A stretch of 64,000 bases of DNA from Nocardia transvalensis. Its GTDB lineage: Bacteria > Actinomycetota > Actinomycetes > Mycobacteriales > Mycobacteriaceae. The first letter of the stretch is position 1. Each line of letters starts with the position of its first letter. The notes below the pieces were generated by a model, which worked only from the letters and a program-made list of their open reading frames with translations, was not told the DNA's origin and did no database searches. The position numbers and the translations under genes are program-made. Shown piece by piece: positions 16,401-24,261 of the stretch. Location: positions 248,001 to 312,000 of the forward strand of contig NZ_JADLQQ010000008.1 of the NCBI RefSeq assembly GCF_015477765.1, given 5' to 3'.

Positions 16401-17849
16401 TCAACGCTTGCGCGGGGCGATGTGTACCGGCAGCCCGAGCCCGGCCAGCGCCGTCTCCATGCCGATTTCGCCGAGGGTGGGGTGGGCGTGGATGGTGTCG
16501 GCGAGTTCGTCCAACGTCGCCTCCAGCGAGATCGCCAGGGCGCCTTCGGTGATCAGGTCGCTGGCCGACGGGCCGATGATGTGCACGCCGAGCACCTCCT
16601 GATGTTTGTGCCCGGCAACGATTTTCACGAAGCCCTCGGTATCGCCGAAGGTTTTGGCCCGGCCCAGCGCCGCGAACGGGAATTTGGCGGTGATCACCTC
16701 GTGGCCCGCGGCGCGCGCCTGCTCCTCGGTGAGTCCGACACTGGCGATTTCGGGATGGGTGAAGGTGGCCGCGGGGATGACCGTGTAATCGATGTGGGCG
16801 CGGTGTCCGGCGATCACATCGGCCGCGGTGAGGCCCTGATGGGAGGCGACGTGGGCGAGCAGGGCACGGCCGGTGACGTCGCCGATGGCGTAGACGTGCT
16901 CGACGCCGGTGCGCAGCCGATCATCGACGGGGATGAAGCCCCGTGTGTCCGTGCCGATTCCGGCGGCGTCCAGGCCGAGGTCGGCGGTATTCGGGCGGCG
17001 GCCCACCCCGACCAGCACCACGTCGGCGTCGATCTCGCGCGGTTTCGGGCCGTCGACGGTGACGCGCAACGGGCCGCCCTCGGCGATGGCCGTGACCGTC
17101 GAGCCGGTGAGCACGGTGATGCCGCGCTTGGTGAAGGAGCGGCCGAGTGCTACGCCGATGTCCTTGTCCTCCAGCGGGACCAGACGCTCCTGCATCTCGA
17201 CGACGGTCACCTCGCTGCCGAAGGTGGCGAACAGGCTCGCCCATTCGGCGCCGACGGCGCTACCGCCGATGACGACGATCCGCTTCGGCACCTCGGTCAG
17301 CCCGAACGCCCCGTCGGAGGTGATCACGCCCGGCAGCTCCGCGCCCGGAGTCGGCAGCCGCGCGGGCACCGAACCCGTCGCGATGATGACGTCGCGGGCG
17401 CTGACCTGCCGGATCGCGGCCGTGGGAGCGGCGGCGTAGCGCGGGCCGTCGGGGCCGATCGGGGACGGGCCGACCTCGCACACCTCGACGGTGGTCGGGC
17501 CCGTGAAGCGGGCGTGGCCCTCGATCACCGTGACCCCGTTGGCCTTCAACAGCCCCACGACACCGTCGGTCAGTTCCTTGACGATGCCGTCCTTGCGCTG
17601 GCGCACGGCGGCGAAGTCGAAGCGGACATTGTCGGCGTGGACACCGAAATCGGCTGCGGCCGACACGGTCTGGAAGACCTCCGCGGAACGGAGCATGGCC
17701 TTGGTGGGAATGCAGCCCCAGTTCAGGCACACCCCACCGGGCCGCTCCTTCTCCACCAGCCCCACCGACAGCCCGCGCTGGGCCGCCCGGATGGCGGCCA
17801 CATACCCGCCTGGTCCGCCGCCGACCACCAAAAGATCGAATTCCGGCAC
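16401..17849 (-). CDS. lpdA: Dihydrolipoamide dehydrogenase (E3)
   Basis: A 482-residue flavoprotein disulfide reductase that reoxidises dihydrolipoamide with NAD. The FAD motif GGGPGGYVAAI is at 10-20, the redox pair C41 and C46 in GVCLNWGCIPTK, the NAD motif VIGGSAVGAEWA is central, and the C-terminal HAHPTLGE holds the catalytic His-Glu pair. Start is GTG with GAGGAG 8 nt before it; the longer frame upstream lacks a ribosome site. It is the first gene of the operon (lpdA, pdhA, pdhB, pdhC), with gaps of 11 to 14 bp. Confidence 0.94.
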   Translation of the reverse strand: MPEFDLLVVGGGPGGYVAAIRAAQRGLSVGLVEKERPGGVCLNWGCIPTKAMLRSAEVFQTVSAAADFGVHADNVRFDFAAVRQRKDGIVKELTDGVVGLLKANGVTVIEGHARFTGPTTVEVCEVGPSPIGPDGPRYAAAPTAAIRQVSARDVIIATGSVPARLPTPGAELPGVITSDGAFGLTEVPKRIVVIGGSAVGAEWASLFATFGSEVTVVEMQERLVPLEDKDIGVALGRSFTKRGITVLTGSTVTAIAEGGPLRVTVDGPKPREIDADVVLVGVGRRPNTADLGLDAAGIGTDTRGFIPVDDRLRTGVEHVYAIGDVTGRALLAHVASHQGLTAADVIAGHRAHIDYTVIPAATFTHPEIASVGLTEEQARAAGHEVITAKFPFAALGRAKTFGDTEGFVKIVAGHKHQEVLGVHIIGPSASDLITEGALAISLEATLDELADTIHAHPTLGEIGMETALAGLGLPVHIAPRKR

Positions 17850-17979
17850 TCGTGGTGCTCCTCGTCTCGAACGATGAAAGACCCCCGCCCCGGTTGTGGC
17901 GTGGGTCATCACCATCGAGTCTCGCCGCCACCCAGTGCACAAACAATGACCCCAAAGCCCAGGAATGTGGACGCCTGAT

Positions 17980-17994
17980 TGGGCGCTGCGCCCA
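17980..17994. promoter_or_regulatory. Dyad between PucR-type regulator and pdh operon
   Basis: TGGGCGC-T-GCGCCCA, a perfect 7-bp inverted repeat in the 155-bp gap. It could be an operator of the lpdA promoter or the core of a short terminator for the regulator gene; the sequence does not decide. Confidence 0.35.
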
Positions 17995-18004
17995 GTGGGG
18001 TTGT

Positions 18005-19294
18005 CTAACCGCGCGCGATTCCGGCGTGCTTTCGGCCGGAATCCACGAGGGACAGCGCCGACAGAGCCAGGGACAGTTCCATGTAGGAGCGCTGGCCCTC
18101 GAGGGGGCGGTCGAGCAGGGTCGAAATGCGGTGCAGGCGATTGATGACCGTGTTGCGGTGGCAGTGCAGGCGGGGGGCGGCGTTGGCGGCCGAACAGTTC
18201 TCGGCCAGCCAGGCGGCCAAGGTGCGGAGCAAAATGTCGCGCTCCTTACCGGGAAGTTCGAGGACCGGGCCGAGGGTGTGGGTCAGCAGCAGGTCGGTGA
18301 GGTCGGGGGAGCGGACCAGCAGAGCCTCCGGGTAACGCTCGTCCAGCGACACCAAACCCGTTGCGTCACCGGGCAATGTCTCCAACGCGATCAGGGCGAG
18401 GGCGTGCGCGGAATCGACCTCGGCCAGACCGGGAACGGCGGGCGAGGCCCCGGCCCTCCCGCGCACCAGGGGCCGAAGCTGTTGCAGCACCGCCTTATCC
18501 GTCATCCCGGAGGGTTTCTGCTTATCCCCCGTCCCGGCATGCTTCCTGTTATCCCCCGTCCCGGCATGCTTTTGGCCGGGATCCAGCGACACCAGGCCGA
18601 TCGTGGTGTCCACCCGGTCGTGCCACACCGAGCGAATTCCCAACGCCGCCAAGGCCGTTTCGGTTCCCGCGTGCAGCGGCCGCCCGTCGCCGCGCGCGGC
18701 CACCACCAGATATGCCCCTTGGGCAGGAAGATTCAACTCCCGGGCCGCGCGAGCGGCGAAGGTCGCGTCGTGGGCCCGCCCGGCCAGCAGATCCTCGATC
18801 AGCGCGTGGCGGCGGCGCTCGTCGCGGCGCACCTGTTCCAGTTCGGTATTGCGGTAGGCGGTGACCAGCGCCGAGGACAGCCCGTCGATCACCGTCCACA
18901 TGGCCGTTCCCGCCTCCCGGATCTCCTGCGGCCCGGCATCGTCGGCCTTGTCCAGCAGCGCCTCCCAGACGATGCCGCCGCCGAGCCGGAAGGTGCGCAG
19001 CATGGCCTCCAGTGGCACCCCCTGTTCGGCGCGATGCCGCCCGATCGAGGCCGCGACATCGTCGTGCTCCGGATCGCTGGTCTCCCCACCCAGCAGATCC
19101 AGGATCCGCGTCAGATATCGCCGGCACCCGTCGCGCAGGTCGGCCCGCGGTACCGAGGTGTAGTCGGTCCACTCCGGGTTGTCGGTGAAGATGGCCGAGA
19201 TCAACCGCCTGGTCAGTGCCGGGATGCCCGCCCGGCATGCCTCGGCCAGTTTGCGGGTGCCGGGCGTCGACAGAACGGAATGTGGCGACGCCAT
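18005..19294 (-). CDS. PucR/CdaR-type transcriptional regulator with inserted repeats
   Basis: A 429-residue regulator with a helical sensor region and the C-terminal PucR-type helix-turn-helix (HCHRNTVINRLHRISTLLDRP). It lies upstream of the pdh operon on the same strand and may control it. Two unusual insertions are seen. Near the middle, three in-frame 9-residue repeats (QKHAGTGDN, RKHAGTGDK, QKPSGMTDK) come from 27-bp DNA repeats. The extreme C-terminus (GRKHAGIARG) comes from another copy of the same palindromic DNA. The insertion lies in a linker, so the protein may still work. Confidence 0.85.
   Translation of the reverse strand: MASPHSVLSTPGTRKLAEACRAGIPALTRRLISAIFTDNPEWTDYTSVPRADLRDGCRRYLTRILDLLGGETSDPEHDDVAASIGRHRAEQGVPLEAMLRTFRLGGGIVWEALLDKADDAGPQEIREAGTAMWTVIDGLSSALVTAYRNTELEQVRRDERRRHALIEDLLAGRAHDATFAARAARELNLPAQGAYLVVAARGDGRPLHAGTETALAALGIRSVWHDRVDTTIGLVSLDPGQKHAGTGDNRKHAGTGDKQKPSGMTDKAVLQQLRPLVRGRAGASPAVPGLAEVDSAHALALIALETLPGDATGLVSLDERYPEALLVRSPDLTDLLLTHTLGPVLELPGKERDILLRTLAAWLAENCSAANAAPRLHCHRNTVINRLHRISTLLDRPLEGQRSYMELSLALSALSLVDSGRKHAGIARG
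18017..18043. repeat. Palindromic repeat at the 3' end of the regulator gene
   Basis: GATTCCGGC-gtgctttcg-GCCGGAATC, perfect 9-bp arms. It is closely related to the copy at 18559-18581 and forms the last codons of the regulator gene. Confidence 0.75.
18495..18581. repeat. Three 27-bp direct repeats ending in a palindrome, inside the regulator gene
   Basis: Units start at 18495, 18522 and 18549, each beginning TTATCC and 27 bp long. The second and third share CCCGTCCCGGCATGCTT. The third completes a palindrome TCCCGGC-atgcttttg-GCCGGGA (18559-18581). The 27-bp length keeps the reading frame. Confidence 0.8.
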
Positions 19295-19341
19295 GGGAAC
19301 CTACCGTACCGGCATTGCCGGGGCGGGCGACGACTGCTATC

Positions 19342-19374
19342 TTAGGCATATGCCTAAGTTAGGCGTTTGACTAA
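19342..19374. promoter_or_regulatory. Tandem operators of the TetR gene
   Basis: TTAGGCATATGCCTAA (19342-19357, perfect palindrome, extended by C and G to 18 bp) and TTAGGCGTTTGACTAA (19359-19374) agree at 13 of 16 positions and are centred 17 bp apart, in the 100-bp gap between the divergent regulator genes. This is the usual place for TetR autoregulation. Confidence 0.7.
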
Positions 19375-19394
19375 GAATTGTCCGAGGGCGGGAT

Positions 19395-20006
19395 ATGACG
19401 AATTCGCGGGCGGCGCGAGGGGAACGCCGCCGGGCCGAGCTGATCGACGCGGGCATCGCGGTGCTGGCGGAGCAGGGGTGGGCCGGGCTCACCCATCGGG
19501 CGGTCGCGGCGCGCGCCGAGGCCAATCCCGGGCTGGTGCACTACTACTTCAAGGGGTCCGCCGGACTGCGCTCGGCCGTAGCCGAACGCATTGTGCGGGA
19601 GTCGATTACGGCCATGTTCGACGACCTCGTCACGGTCGACGATCCGGGCGCCCTGTTCGACGGGCTCGCGCGGCGCCTGGTCGAGGTGCAGGGCGATGAT
19701 CGCGCGGCCCGGGTGACGGCCGCGGTGGTCAGTGCGGCCTACGAGGATCCGATGATCGGCGCACTCGTCGGTGCGGCGCTGGCCGATGGCCGCGCCCGTG
19801 TCGAACAGTGGCTGAGCCGCCAGAATCCGGCACGGGGACAACACTTTTCGGGGAAAGCCACGCTGCTGGTCGCCGCAATCGACGGCCTGGTCCTGCACCG
19901 GCTGATCGATCCGTCGATACCGGCGGACGACATCACCGCCGCCGTCACCGCCCTGCGGCAGCTGACCGGTACCGACTCGGCAAGGAGGGCAGATGAATCG
20001 CACTGA
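19395..20006 (+). CDS. TetR-family transcriptional regulator
   Basis: A 203-residue regulator. The N-terminal helix-turn-helix (about 10-55) reads RRAELIDAGIAVLAEQGWAG then THRAVAARAEANPGLVHYYF, the classic TetR signature. The rest is a helical ligand domain. GAGGGCGGGAT precedes the ATG. Twin palindromes just upstream suggest that it represses itself and the membrane-protein gene, which overlaps its end by 14 bp. Confidence 0.9.
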   Translation: MTNSRAARGERRRAELIDAGIAVLAEQGWAGLTHRAVAARAEANPGLVHYYFKGSAGLRSAVAERIVRESITAMFDDLVTVDDPGALFDGLARRLVEVQGDDRAARVTAAVVSAAYEDPMIGALVGAALADGRARVEQWLSRQNPARGQHFSGKATLLVAAIDGLVLHRLIDPSIPADDITAAVTALRQLTGTDSARRADESH

Positions 20007-20604
20007 CACGGTGCACATCGACTGGGCCGTTCCCGGCACCGGCCTCGACGCCCTCTTCGGCGACGGCGCGACCCGCGCGGAGAAGATACTGCCTACCGTG
20101 ATCGGTCTGATCGGCACGGCGCTCGTGGTAGGCCATGCGATGGCGGCGGGTTTCGACTGGTCGTGGTGGCGCTACTCGGTCGCCGCGATCCTCGCCGCCG
20201 ATCTGGTCGGCGGGGTCGTCGCCAACGCGCTCAACTCCGCGAAGCGGTTCCAGAACGCGGATCACATTGCGGTGCGACGCCCTACCGCCGCCCTGGTCCG
20301 CAACCACCCGTTGTTCACCGCCGTCCACATCCACCCGATCGTCATCGCGCTGCTGTTTCCGGGACCGGGGCTCGCCTGGGGCCTGCTGTGGTACGCGATC
20401 ACGCTGGCGTCGGTGCTGATCGTGGGCCACACACCGCTGTATCTGCGCCGTCCGGCCGCAATGGCGACCGTCGCGGTGGCGCCGGTGCTCGCCGCGTCGA
20501 TGGACAACCCGCAGGGATTCGCCTGGCTCCCATCGATATTGGCGGCCAAGCTGGTACTCGGCGCGGTCCGGGAAGAGCCCTACCGCCCCGCGGCCGGGAG
20601 CTGA
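19993..20604 (+). CDS. Integral membrane protein of unknown function
   Basis: A 203-residue protein with about five to six hydrophobic segments (IGLIGTALVVGHAMAAG, YSVAAILAADLVGGVVAN, IHPIVIALLFPGPGL, ALVIV-like segment around WYAITLASVLIVG, AMATVAVAPVLAASM). A conserved-looking HPLFTAVHIHPIV stretch has three histidines near the membrane. The start overlaps the TetR gene by 14 bp, which implies translational coupling and shared regulation. No transporter or enzyme family is recognised. Confidence 0.75.
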   Translation: MNRTDTVHIDWAVPGTGLDALFGDGATRAEKILPTVIGLIGTALVVGHAMAAGFDWSWWRYSVAAILAADLVGGVVANALNSAKRFQNADHIAVRRPTAALVRNHPLFTAVHIHPIVIALLFPGPGLAWGLLWYAITLASVLIVGHTPLYLRRPAAMATVAVAPVLAASMDNPQGFAWLPSILAAKLVLGAVREEPYRPAAGS

Positions 20605-20612
20605 GGGGCCAG

Positions 20613-20640
20613 GGCCCGGAAAGCGGGAGCTTTCCGGGCC
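20613..20640. terminator. Bidirectional hairpin terminator
   Basis: Perfect 12-bp stem (20613-20624 and 20629-20640) with loop GGGA between convergent genes. Confidence 0.8.
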
Positions 20641-20647
20641 TCGGCTG

Positions 20648-21103
20648 CTATTCCCGATACAGCGACAGGCACATCATGTCGGGCTCGAAGCCCAGTCCCT
20701 GCCAGAACCTGTGGTCGTCGACGGCGTCGACGCAGGACAGATACCGTATCGTGGTGGCGCCTCGCTCCTGCAGCCATGCGACCGCGGCGTCGGCGAGCGC
20801 CTTGCTGTTACCTTTGTCTCGCTCCTCGGGCAGCACATAGAGGGAATCGATCTCCCCGAGCAGCCCGGGCAGCAGCCCATCCCCAATGCTGATCCGTCCG
20901 TTGACGAACCCGATGATCCGGTCACCGTCCGCCGCCACCAGGCAGAACGCGTCACGGTGCCACGCCGACATGGCGAGCATTCGCGACAGGTTCCGGCGTC
21001 CCCATGCGGTGAGTGGTCCCCCGTCTTCGGTCTCGCGGCACATGCGGTCCCACAGACCGCCGACGATCTCACCCTCGCTGTCGCGAATTCGTCTGATCTC
21101 CAT
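20648..21103 (-). CDS. GNAT-family N-acetyltransferase
   Basis: A 151-residue GNAT protein. The core shows IIGFVNGRI, EIDSLYVLPEERDKGNSKAL (acetyl-CoA loop, here RDKGNS in place of RGxGIG) and the C-terminal FWQGLGFEPDMMCLSLYRE. ATG 21103 follows GGAAGGGAAGG. The substrate is unknown. The loop is less glycine-rich than usual but retains the pattern. Confidence 0.82.
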   Translation of the reverse strand: MEIRRIRDSEGEIVGGLWDRMCRETEDGGPLTAWGRRNLSRMLAMSAWHRDAFCLVAADGDRIIGFVNGRISIGDGLLPGLLGEIDSLYVLPEERDKGNSKALADAAVAWLQERGATTIRYLSCVDAVDDHRFWQGLGFEPDMMCLSLYRE

Positions 21104-21252
21104 TGCCTTCCCTTCCGTTCGACTGCCGACTGTGCTGGAACGGAGGAAGGCGGAGCACGAGGCCACGGCGTGGCCCACAGTCTCTAACGTCAACCTGGCA
21201 TGCCGCCACGATAACCGATGGCATCGCCGGGCGGCTGGGGGATGATGACCTC

Positions 21253-22269
21253 ATGTCCGATCTCGCCGCGTACGTGCGCGGGTTGCCGAAGGCCGAGTTG
21301 CATCTGCATCTGGAAGGCACGCTCGAGCCGGAATTGAAGTTCCGCCTCGCCCGCCGCAACGGAATCCAGCTGGCCGAGCAGACCGTCGACGAGGTGACCC
21401 GAACCTACCGATTCCACGATCTGACCTCGTTCCTGCAGGTCTACTACCCGGCCATGCATGTGCTGCAGCATGCGGTGGACTTCCACGATCTGGCCTACGA
21501 ATACCTGCGCCGCGCCCACAGCGACGGCGTCCGGCACGCCGAGATGTTCTTCGATCCGCAGGCCCACACCTCGCGCGGCGTGCCGTTCGCGTCGGTGGTG
21601 AGCGGATACCGTTCGGCGATCGTGCGCGCCCGCCGTGAATTCGGCGTCTCCGCCGAGCTGATCATGTGTTTCCTGCGCGACCGGTCCGCCGACTACGCGA
21701 TGGCGACCCTGCTCGAGGCGCTGCCCTACCGGGATTGGATTCTCGGCGTCGGCCTGGACTCCGATGAACGCGGCAACCCGCCCCGCAAATTCGCCGCCGT
21801 CTTCGAACGCGCCCGCCGCGAGGGCTTTCTGCTGACGATGCACTGTGACATCGACCAGCCCGACTCCATCGAACACATCCGCCAGGCGGTGGAGGAGATC
21901 GGCGTCGACCGCCTCGACCACGGCACCAATATCGTCGAGGACGACCGCCTGGTCGACCTGGTCGCGGGTAAAGGCATCGGCTTGACCTGCTGTCCGGTCT
22001 CGAATTCCTTTGTCACCGAACAGATGAAGGCCGCCGAGATCGTGGGCCTGCTGGACCGCGGCGTCACCGTCACCGTCAACAGCGACGACCCCGCCTACTT
22101 CGGTGCGTACGCCGCCGAGAACTACGTAGCCCTGGCCGAGCGGTCCGGCCTCGACCGTGACCGGCTGGCCGAATTGGCCCGCAACTCGTTCCGCGCATCC
22201 TGGATCACCCCTGCCCGCCAGGATGCCTACCTGCGCGAGATCGACGCCTACCTCGAAAGAAACCGGTAA
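21253..22269 (+). CDS. Adenosine/adenine deaminase family protein, variant active site
   Basis: A 338-residue amidohydrolase most like the type 2 adenine deaminases. It has KAELHLHLEG (metal ligands H17 and H19), YYPAMHVL, FFDPQ, FLRDRSADYA, GVGLDSDERGNPPRKF, RLDHGTNI and NSDDPAYFG. The usual HAGE motif, whose Glu protonates the purine ring, is replaced by HCDID (197-201), with Ile at the Glu position. Other members hydrolyse adenine, adenosine or N6-modified adenines, so the activity here is uncertain. ATG 21253 gives the expected family length. Confidence 0.85.
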   Translation: MSDLAAYVRGLPKAELHLHLEGTLEPELKFRLARRNGIQLAEQTVDEVTRTYRFHDLTSFLQVYYPAMHVLQHAVDFHDLAYEYLRRAHSDGVRHAEMFFDPQAHTSRGVPFASVVSGYRSAIVRARREFGVSAELIMCFLRDRSADYAMATLLEALPYRDWILGVGLDSDERGNPPRKFAAVFERARREGFLLTMHCDIDQPDSIEHIRQAVEEIGVDRLDHGTNIVEDDRLVDLVAGKGIGLTCCPVSNSFVTEQMKAAEIVGLLDRGVTVTVNSDDPAYFGAYAAENYVALAERSGLDRDRLAELARNSFRASWITPARQDAYLREIDAYLERNR

Positions 22270-22428
22270 TCAGCTGCGGCGCAAGCCGTTTCCGGACCTC
22301 GGCGCCGAGGTCGTGATGTGGTAGCGGCGGCCCTTGATTCGTTCGGGACGGTAGCGGATGGCGGGGTCGATCACGATGGTTCGGTCGTCGGGGGCCTCTA
22401 CCATGGTGATCTCGCTGGAAATGAGCAT
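22270..22428 (-). CDS. Small protein (52 aa), third gene of the alanine-coil operon
   Basis: A short frame starting with ATG at 22428, preceded by AGGAG at ideal spacing. The product begins MLISSEITMVEAPDDRTIVI and continues through a basic DPAIRYRPERIKGRRYHIT segment to a Ser/Arg-rich end. It starts 10 bp after the DUF3467 gene and points the same way. Its function is unknown, and it resembles nothing I recognise. Confidence 0.7.
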   Translation of the reverse strand: MLISSEITMVEAPDDRTIVIDPAIRYRPERIKGRRYHITTSAPRSGNGLRRS

Positions 22429-22437
22429 CGGATACTC

Positions 22438-22743
22438 CTATTCACCCAAGTGGACGATCGCGCCGAATTGGTGCTCGTAGTTGCTCATGCTGTCGTTCAG
22501 GGTCTGCATCAGGCGAAAGATCATGGCCGGCGGGAATTTCACCCGGGAGACCACCTGAACCGGCTGGCGTGTCACCGGCAGCCCGTTGTCGTCCACGCCC
22601 GGTTCGGTCGGCAGGTGCACGATGAAATCGAGGGTGAAATCCGTGCGGTTGTACCAGCAGGTGAATCCGTTCGCGTATACCCCGGCGCTCAATGCCTCGG
22701 GCACGATCACCTCGACATTCACGGGCGGAGTCACATCGCTCAT
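22438..22743 (-). CDS. DUF3467-like protein
   Basis: A 101-residue protein that matches the DUF3467 pattern: an N-terminal NVEVIVPEALSAGVYANGF strand region and the C-terminal VVSRVKFPPAMIFRLMQTLN followed by DSMSNYEHQFG. The family is uncharacterised. GGAAGG lies 6 nt before the ATG. The long open frame upstream to 23316 overlaps the coiled-coil gene out of frame and is spurious. It sits between the coiled-coil gene and the 52-aa gene. Confidence 0.8.
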   Translation of the reverse strand: MSDVTPPVNVEVIVPEALSAGVYANGFTCWYNRTDFTLDFIVHLPTEPGVDDNGLPVTRQPVQVVSRVKFPPAMIFRLMQTLNDSMSNYEHQFGAIVHLGE

Positions 22744-22763
22744 CGGAACCTTCCACCGACGCC

Positions 22764-22794
22764 CGAAAGGGCCACCGCGGAGGTGACCCTTTCG
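22764..22794 (-). promoter_or_regulatory. Intercistronic hairpin between coiled-coil and DUF3467 genes
   Basis: CGAAAGGG (22764-22771) pairs with CCCTTTCG (22787-22794), with a further inner CACC/GGTG helix. It lies in the 59-bp gap between the first two genes of the operon and could attenuate or stabilise the transcript so the two proteins are made in unequal amounts. Confidence 0.5.
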
Positions 22795-22802
22795 TTTCGC
22801 CC

Positions 22803-23300
22803 TCAGCGAGACTGCATTTGGCGCGTCTGCTGCCGTAGCTGATGCAACTGCATCTCCCATTGCATGGACCGATCCTGGGCGCGCGTGGCCTGGTCCTCGG
22901 CCTGCTGTGCCAGCTGGCTGGCCTGATCGGCCTGATCCTGAGCCGAGTGCGCCCGCTGCTGCGAGTGGCCGGCTTCGCCCTGGGCCTGCTGCGCCTGGTT
23001 CTGCGCCCGGTCGGCCTCGTTCTGGGCCTGCTGGGCTTGGTTCTGCGCCTGAATGGCCTGCTGACGAGCCTGCTGAGCCTGCTGATTGGCCTGGCTGGCC
23101 TCGCTCTGGGCCATGTGCGCCTGGTGCTGGACCTGACGCGCCTGTTGCTGCGCCTGCCGAGCGAGGTTCTGTGCCTGCTGGGCGTATTGACGCGCGCTCT
23201 GTGCTTCCTGGCGTGCCTCGTTGACACGCATCTCTAGTGCATCGATATCCCGTAAGGTCGGAACGTCCTCGCGCTTGATTTCGGTGGCTTCCTGTGCCAT
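22803..23300 (-). CDS. Alanine-coil protein with 16 unbroken heptads
   Basis: A 165-residue soluble protein. After a charged N-terminus (1-32), residues 33-144 are 16 consecutive heptads of the form A-x-x-A-x-x-x, with Gln and Arg filling the other places. Ala at both core positions is broken only by one Val and one Ser. Such Ala-coils make thin, tightly packed helical bundles. No signal peptide or membrane segment is present. GGGAG precedes the ATG. It heads a three-gene operon with DUF3467 and a 52-aa protein. The function is unknown; a filament or scaffold is possible. Confidence 0.8.
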   Translation of the reverse strand: MAQEATEIKREDVPTLRDIDALEMRVNEARQEAQSARQYAQQAQNLARQAQQQARQVQHQAHMAQSEASQANQQAQQARQQAIQAQNQAQQAQNEADRAQNQAQQAQGEAGHSQQRAHSAQDQADQASQLAQQAEDQATRAQDRSMQWEMQLHQLRQQTRQMQSR

Positions 23301-23736
23301 CACAACTCCCGTGCATCCGTTAGGGTCGGACGTCCCCTGCATCGGTGGAGTGGGACGAATAAATCGTCGCCCCGCGGTTCAACCGATGGCAACGCATCGG
23401 GAACATGATGGAAACATTTCAATAGGGGTCCAGCCCCCAAAACCTCTGGTGCACTTGGACTTCGCGCGCTCAGCACATGATCGGCAGACCGTCGCAGCCC
23501 CGCCTCGGCGGCTGTCGGATCGCATTCGGTTCCGGCAGCGAATGCACGGATATCCGCCGTTGCGATGTAAATCACATTGCACCCTGTGCTCTTCACCGGA
23601 AATATTCCGGCGCCGCCTGTCATGCCGCCTACCGTGCCCGGTGACGGAAGGGTGACGGCTCCGCCCGGGGGAACTTTTCCAGGAGTGCCGCGGGTTGTAC
23701 GGGCAGTAACCGAACTCTCTGCGTGAAGGAGCAGGC
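23301..23736. other. Intergenic region between the coiled-coil operon and msrA
   Basis: A 436-nt divergent gap with clearly lower GC than its neighbours. It should hold both promoters. It also contains the doubtful zinc-ribbon frame listed separately. No hairpin, repeat or RNA gene is evident. Confidence 0.4.
23379..23582 (-). CDS. Doubtful small CxxC protein
   Basis: A 67-codon frame with three CxxC pairs (PCIRC, VCRSC, SCSRC), a pattern that would suit a zinc ribbon. The start would be GTG, with only a weak ribosome site. Third-position GC is low for this genome, so this could be a young or transferred gene, a relic, or chance. Confidence 0.25.
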   Translation of the reverse strand: MQCDLHRNGGYPCIRCRNRMRSDSRRGGAATVCRSCAERAKSKCTRGFGGWTPIEMFPSCSRCVAIG

Positions 23737-24252
23737 GTGACCGAGACGCGAAGGGCGATTCTGGCCGGAGGATGCTTCTGGGGGATGCAGGATCTGATTC
23801 GTAAGCAGCCCGGCGTGCTGTCGACGCGGGTCGGCTACACCGGTGGCCACAACGACCACCCGACCTACCGCAACCACCCCGGCCACGCGGAGGCCGTGGA
23901 GATCGTCTACGACCCGGACCGGACGGACTACCGTGCCCTGCTGGAATTCTTCTTCCAGATCCACGATCCCACGACCAAGGATCGCCAGGGCAACGACATC
24001 GGCACGAGCTACCGCTCGGCGATCTTCTACCTCGACGAGGACCAGAAGCGCGTCGCCCTGGACACCATCGCCGACGTCGACGCCTCGGGCCTGTGGCCCG
24101 GCGCGGTGGTCACCGAGGTGACCCCGGCGAGCGAGTTCTGGGAGGCCGAACCCGAACACCAGGACTACCTGCAGCGCTACCCCGAGGGCTACACCTGCCA
24201 CTACCCGCGCCCCGGCTGGAAACTGCCGAAGCGACAGGCCACCACGCAATAG
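23737..24252 (+). CDS. msrA: Peptide-methionine (S)-S-oxide reductase
   Basis: A 171-residue MsrA that repairs oxidised methionine in proteins using thioredoxin. The active-site GCFWG is at residues 12-16 with catalytic C13, followed by GVLSTRVGYTGG, the HPGHAEAVEIVYDP block, IHDPTTKDRQGNDIGTSYRS and the C-terminal HQDYLQRYP. Start is GTG with AAGGAG 6 nt before it. The C-terminal region contains one further cysteine (YTCHY), fitting a resolving Cys. It is transcribed alone. Confidence 0.95.
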   Translation: MTETRRAILAGGCFWGMQDLIRKQPGVLSTRVGYTGGHNDHPTYRNHPGHAEAVEIVYDPDRTDYRALLEFFFQIHDPTTKDRQGNDIGTSYRSAIFYLDEDQKRVALDTIADVDASGLWPGAVVTEVTPASEFWEAEPEHQDYLQRYPEGYTCHYPRPGWKLPKRQATTQ

Positions 24253-24261
24253 GCCGAACGG

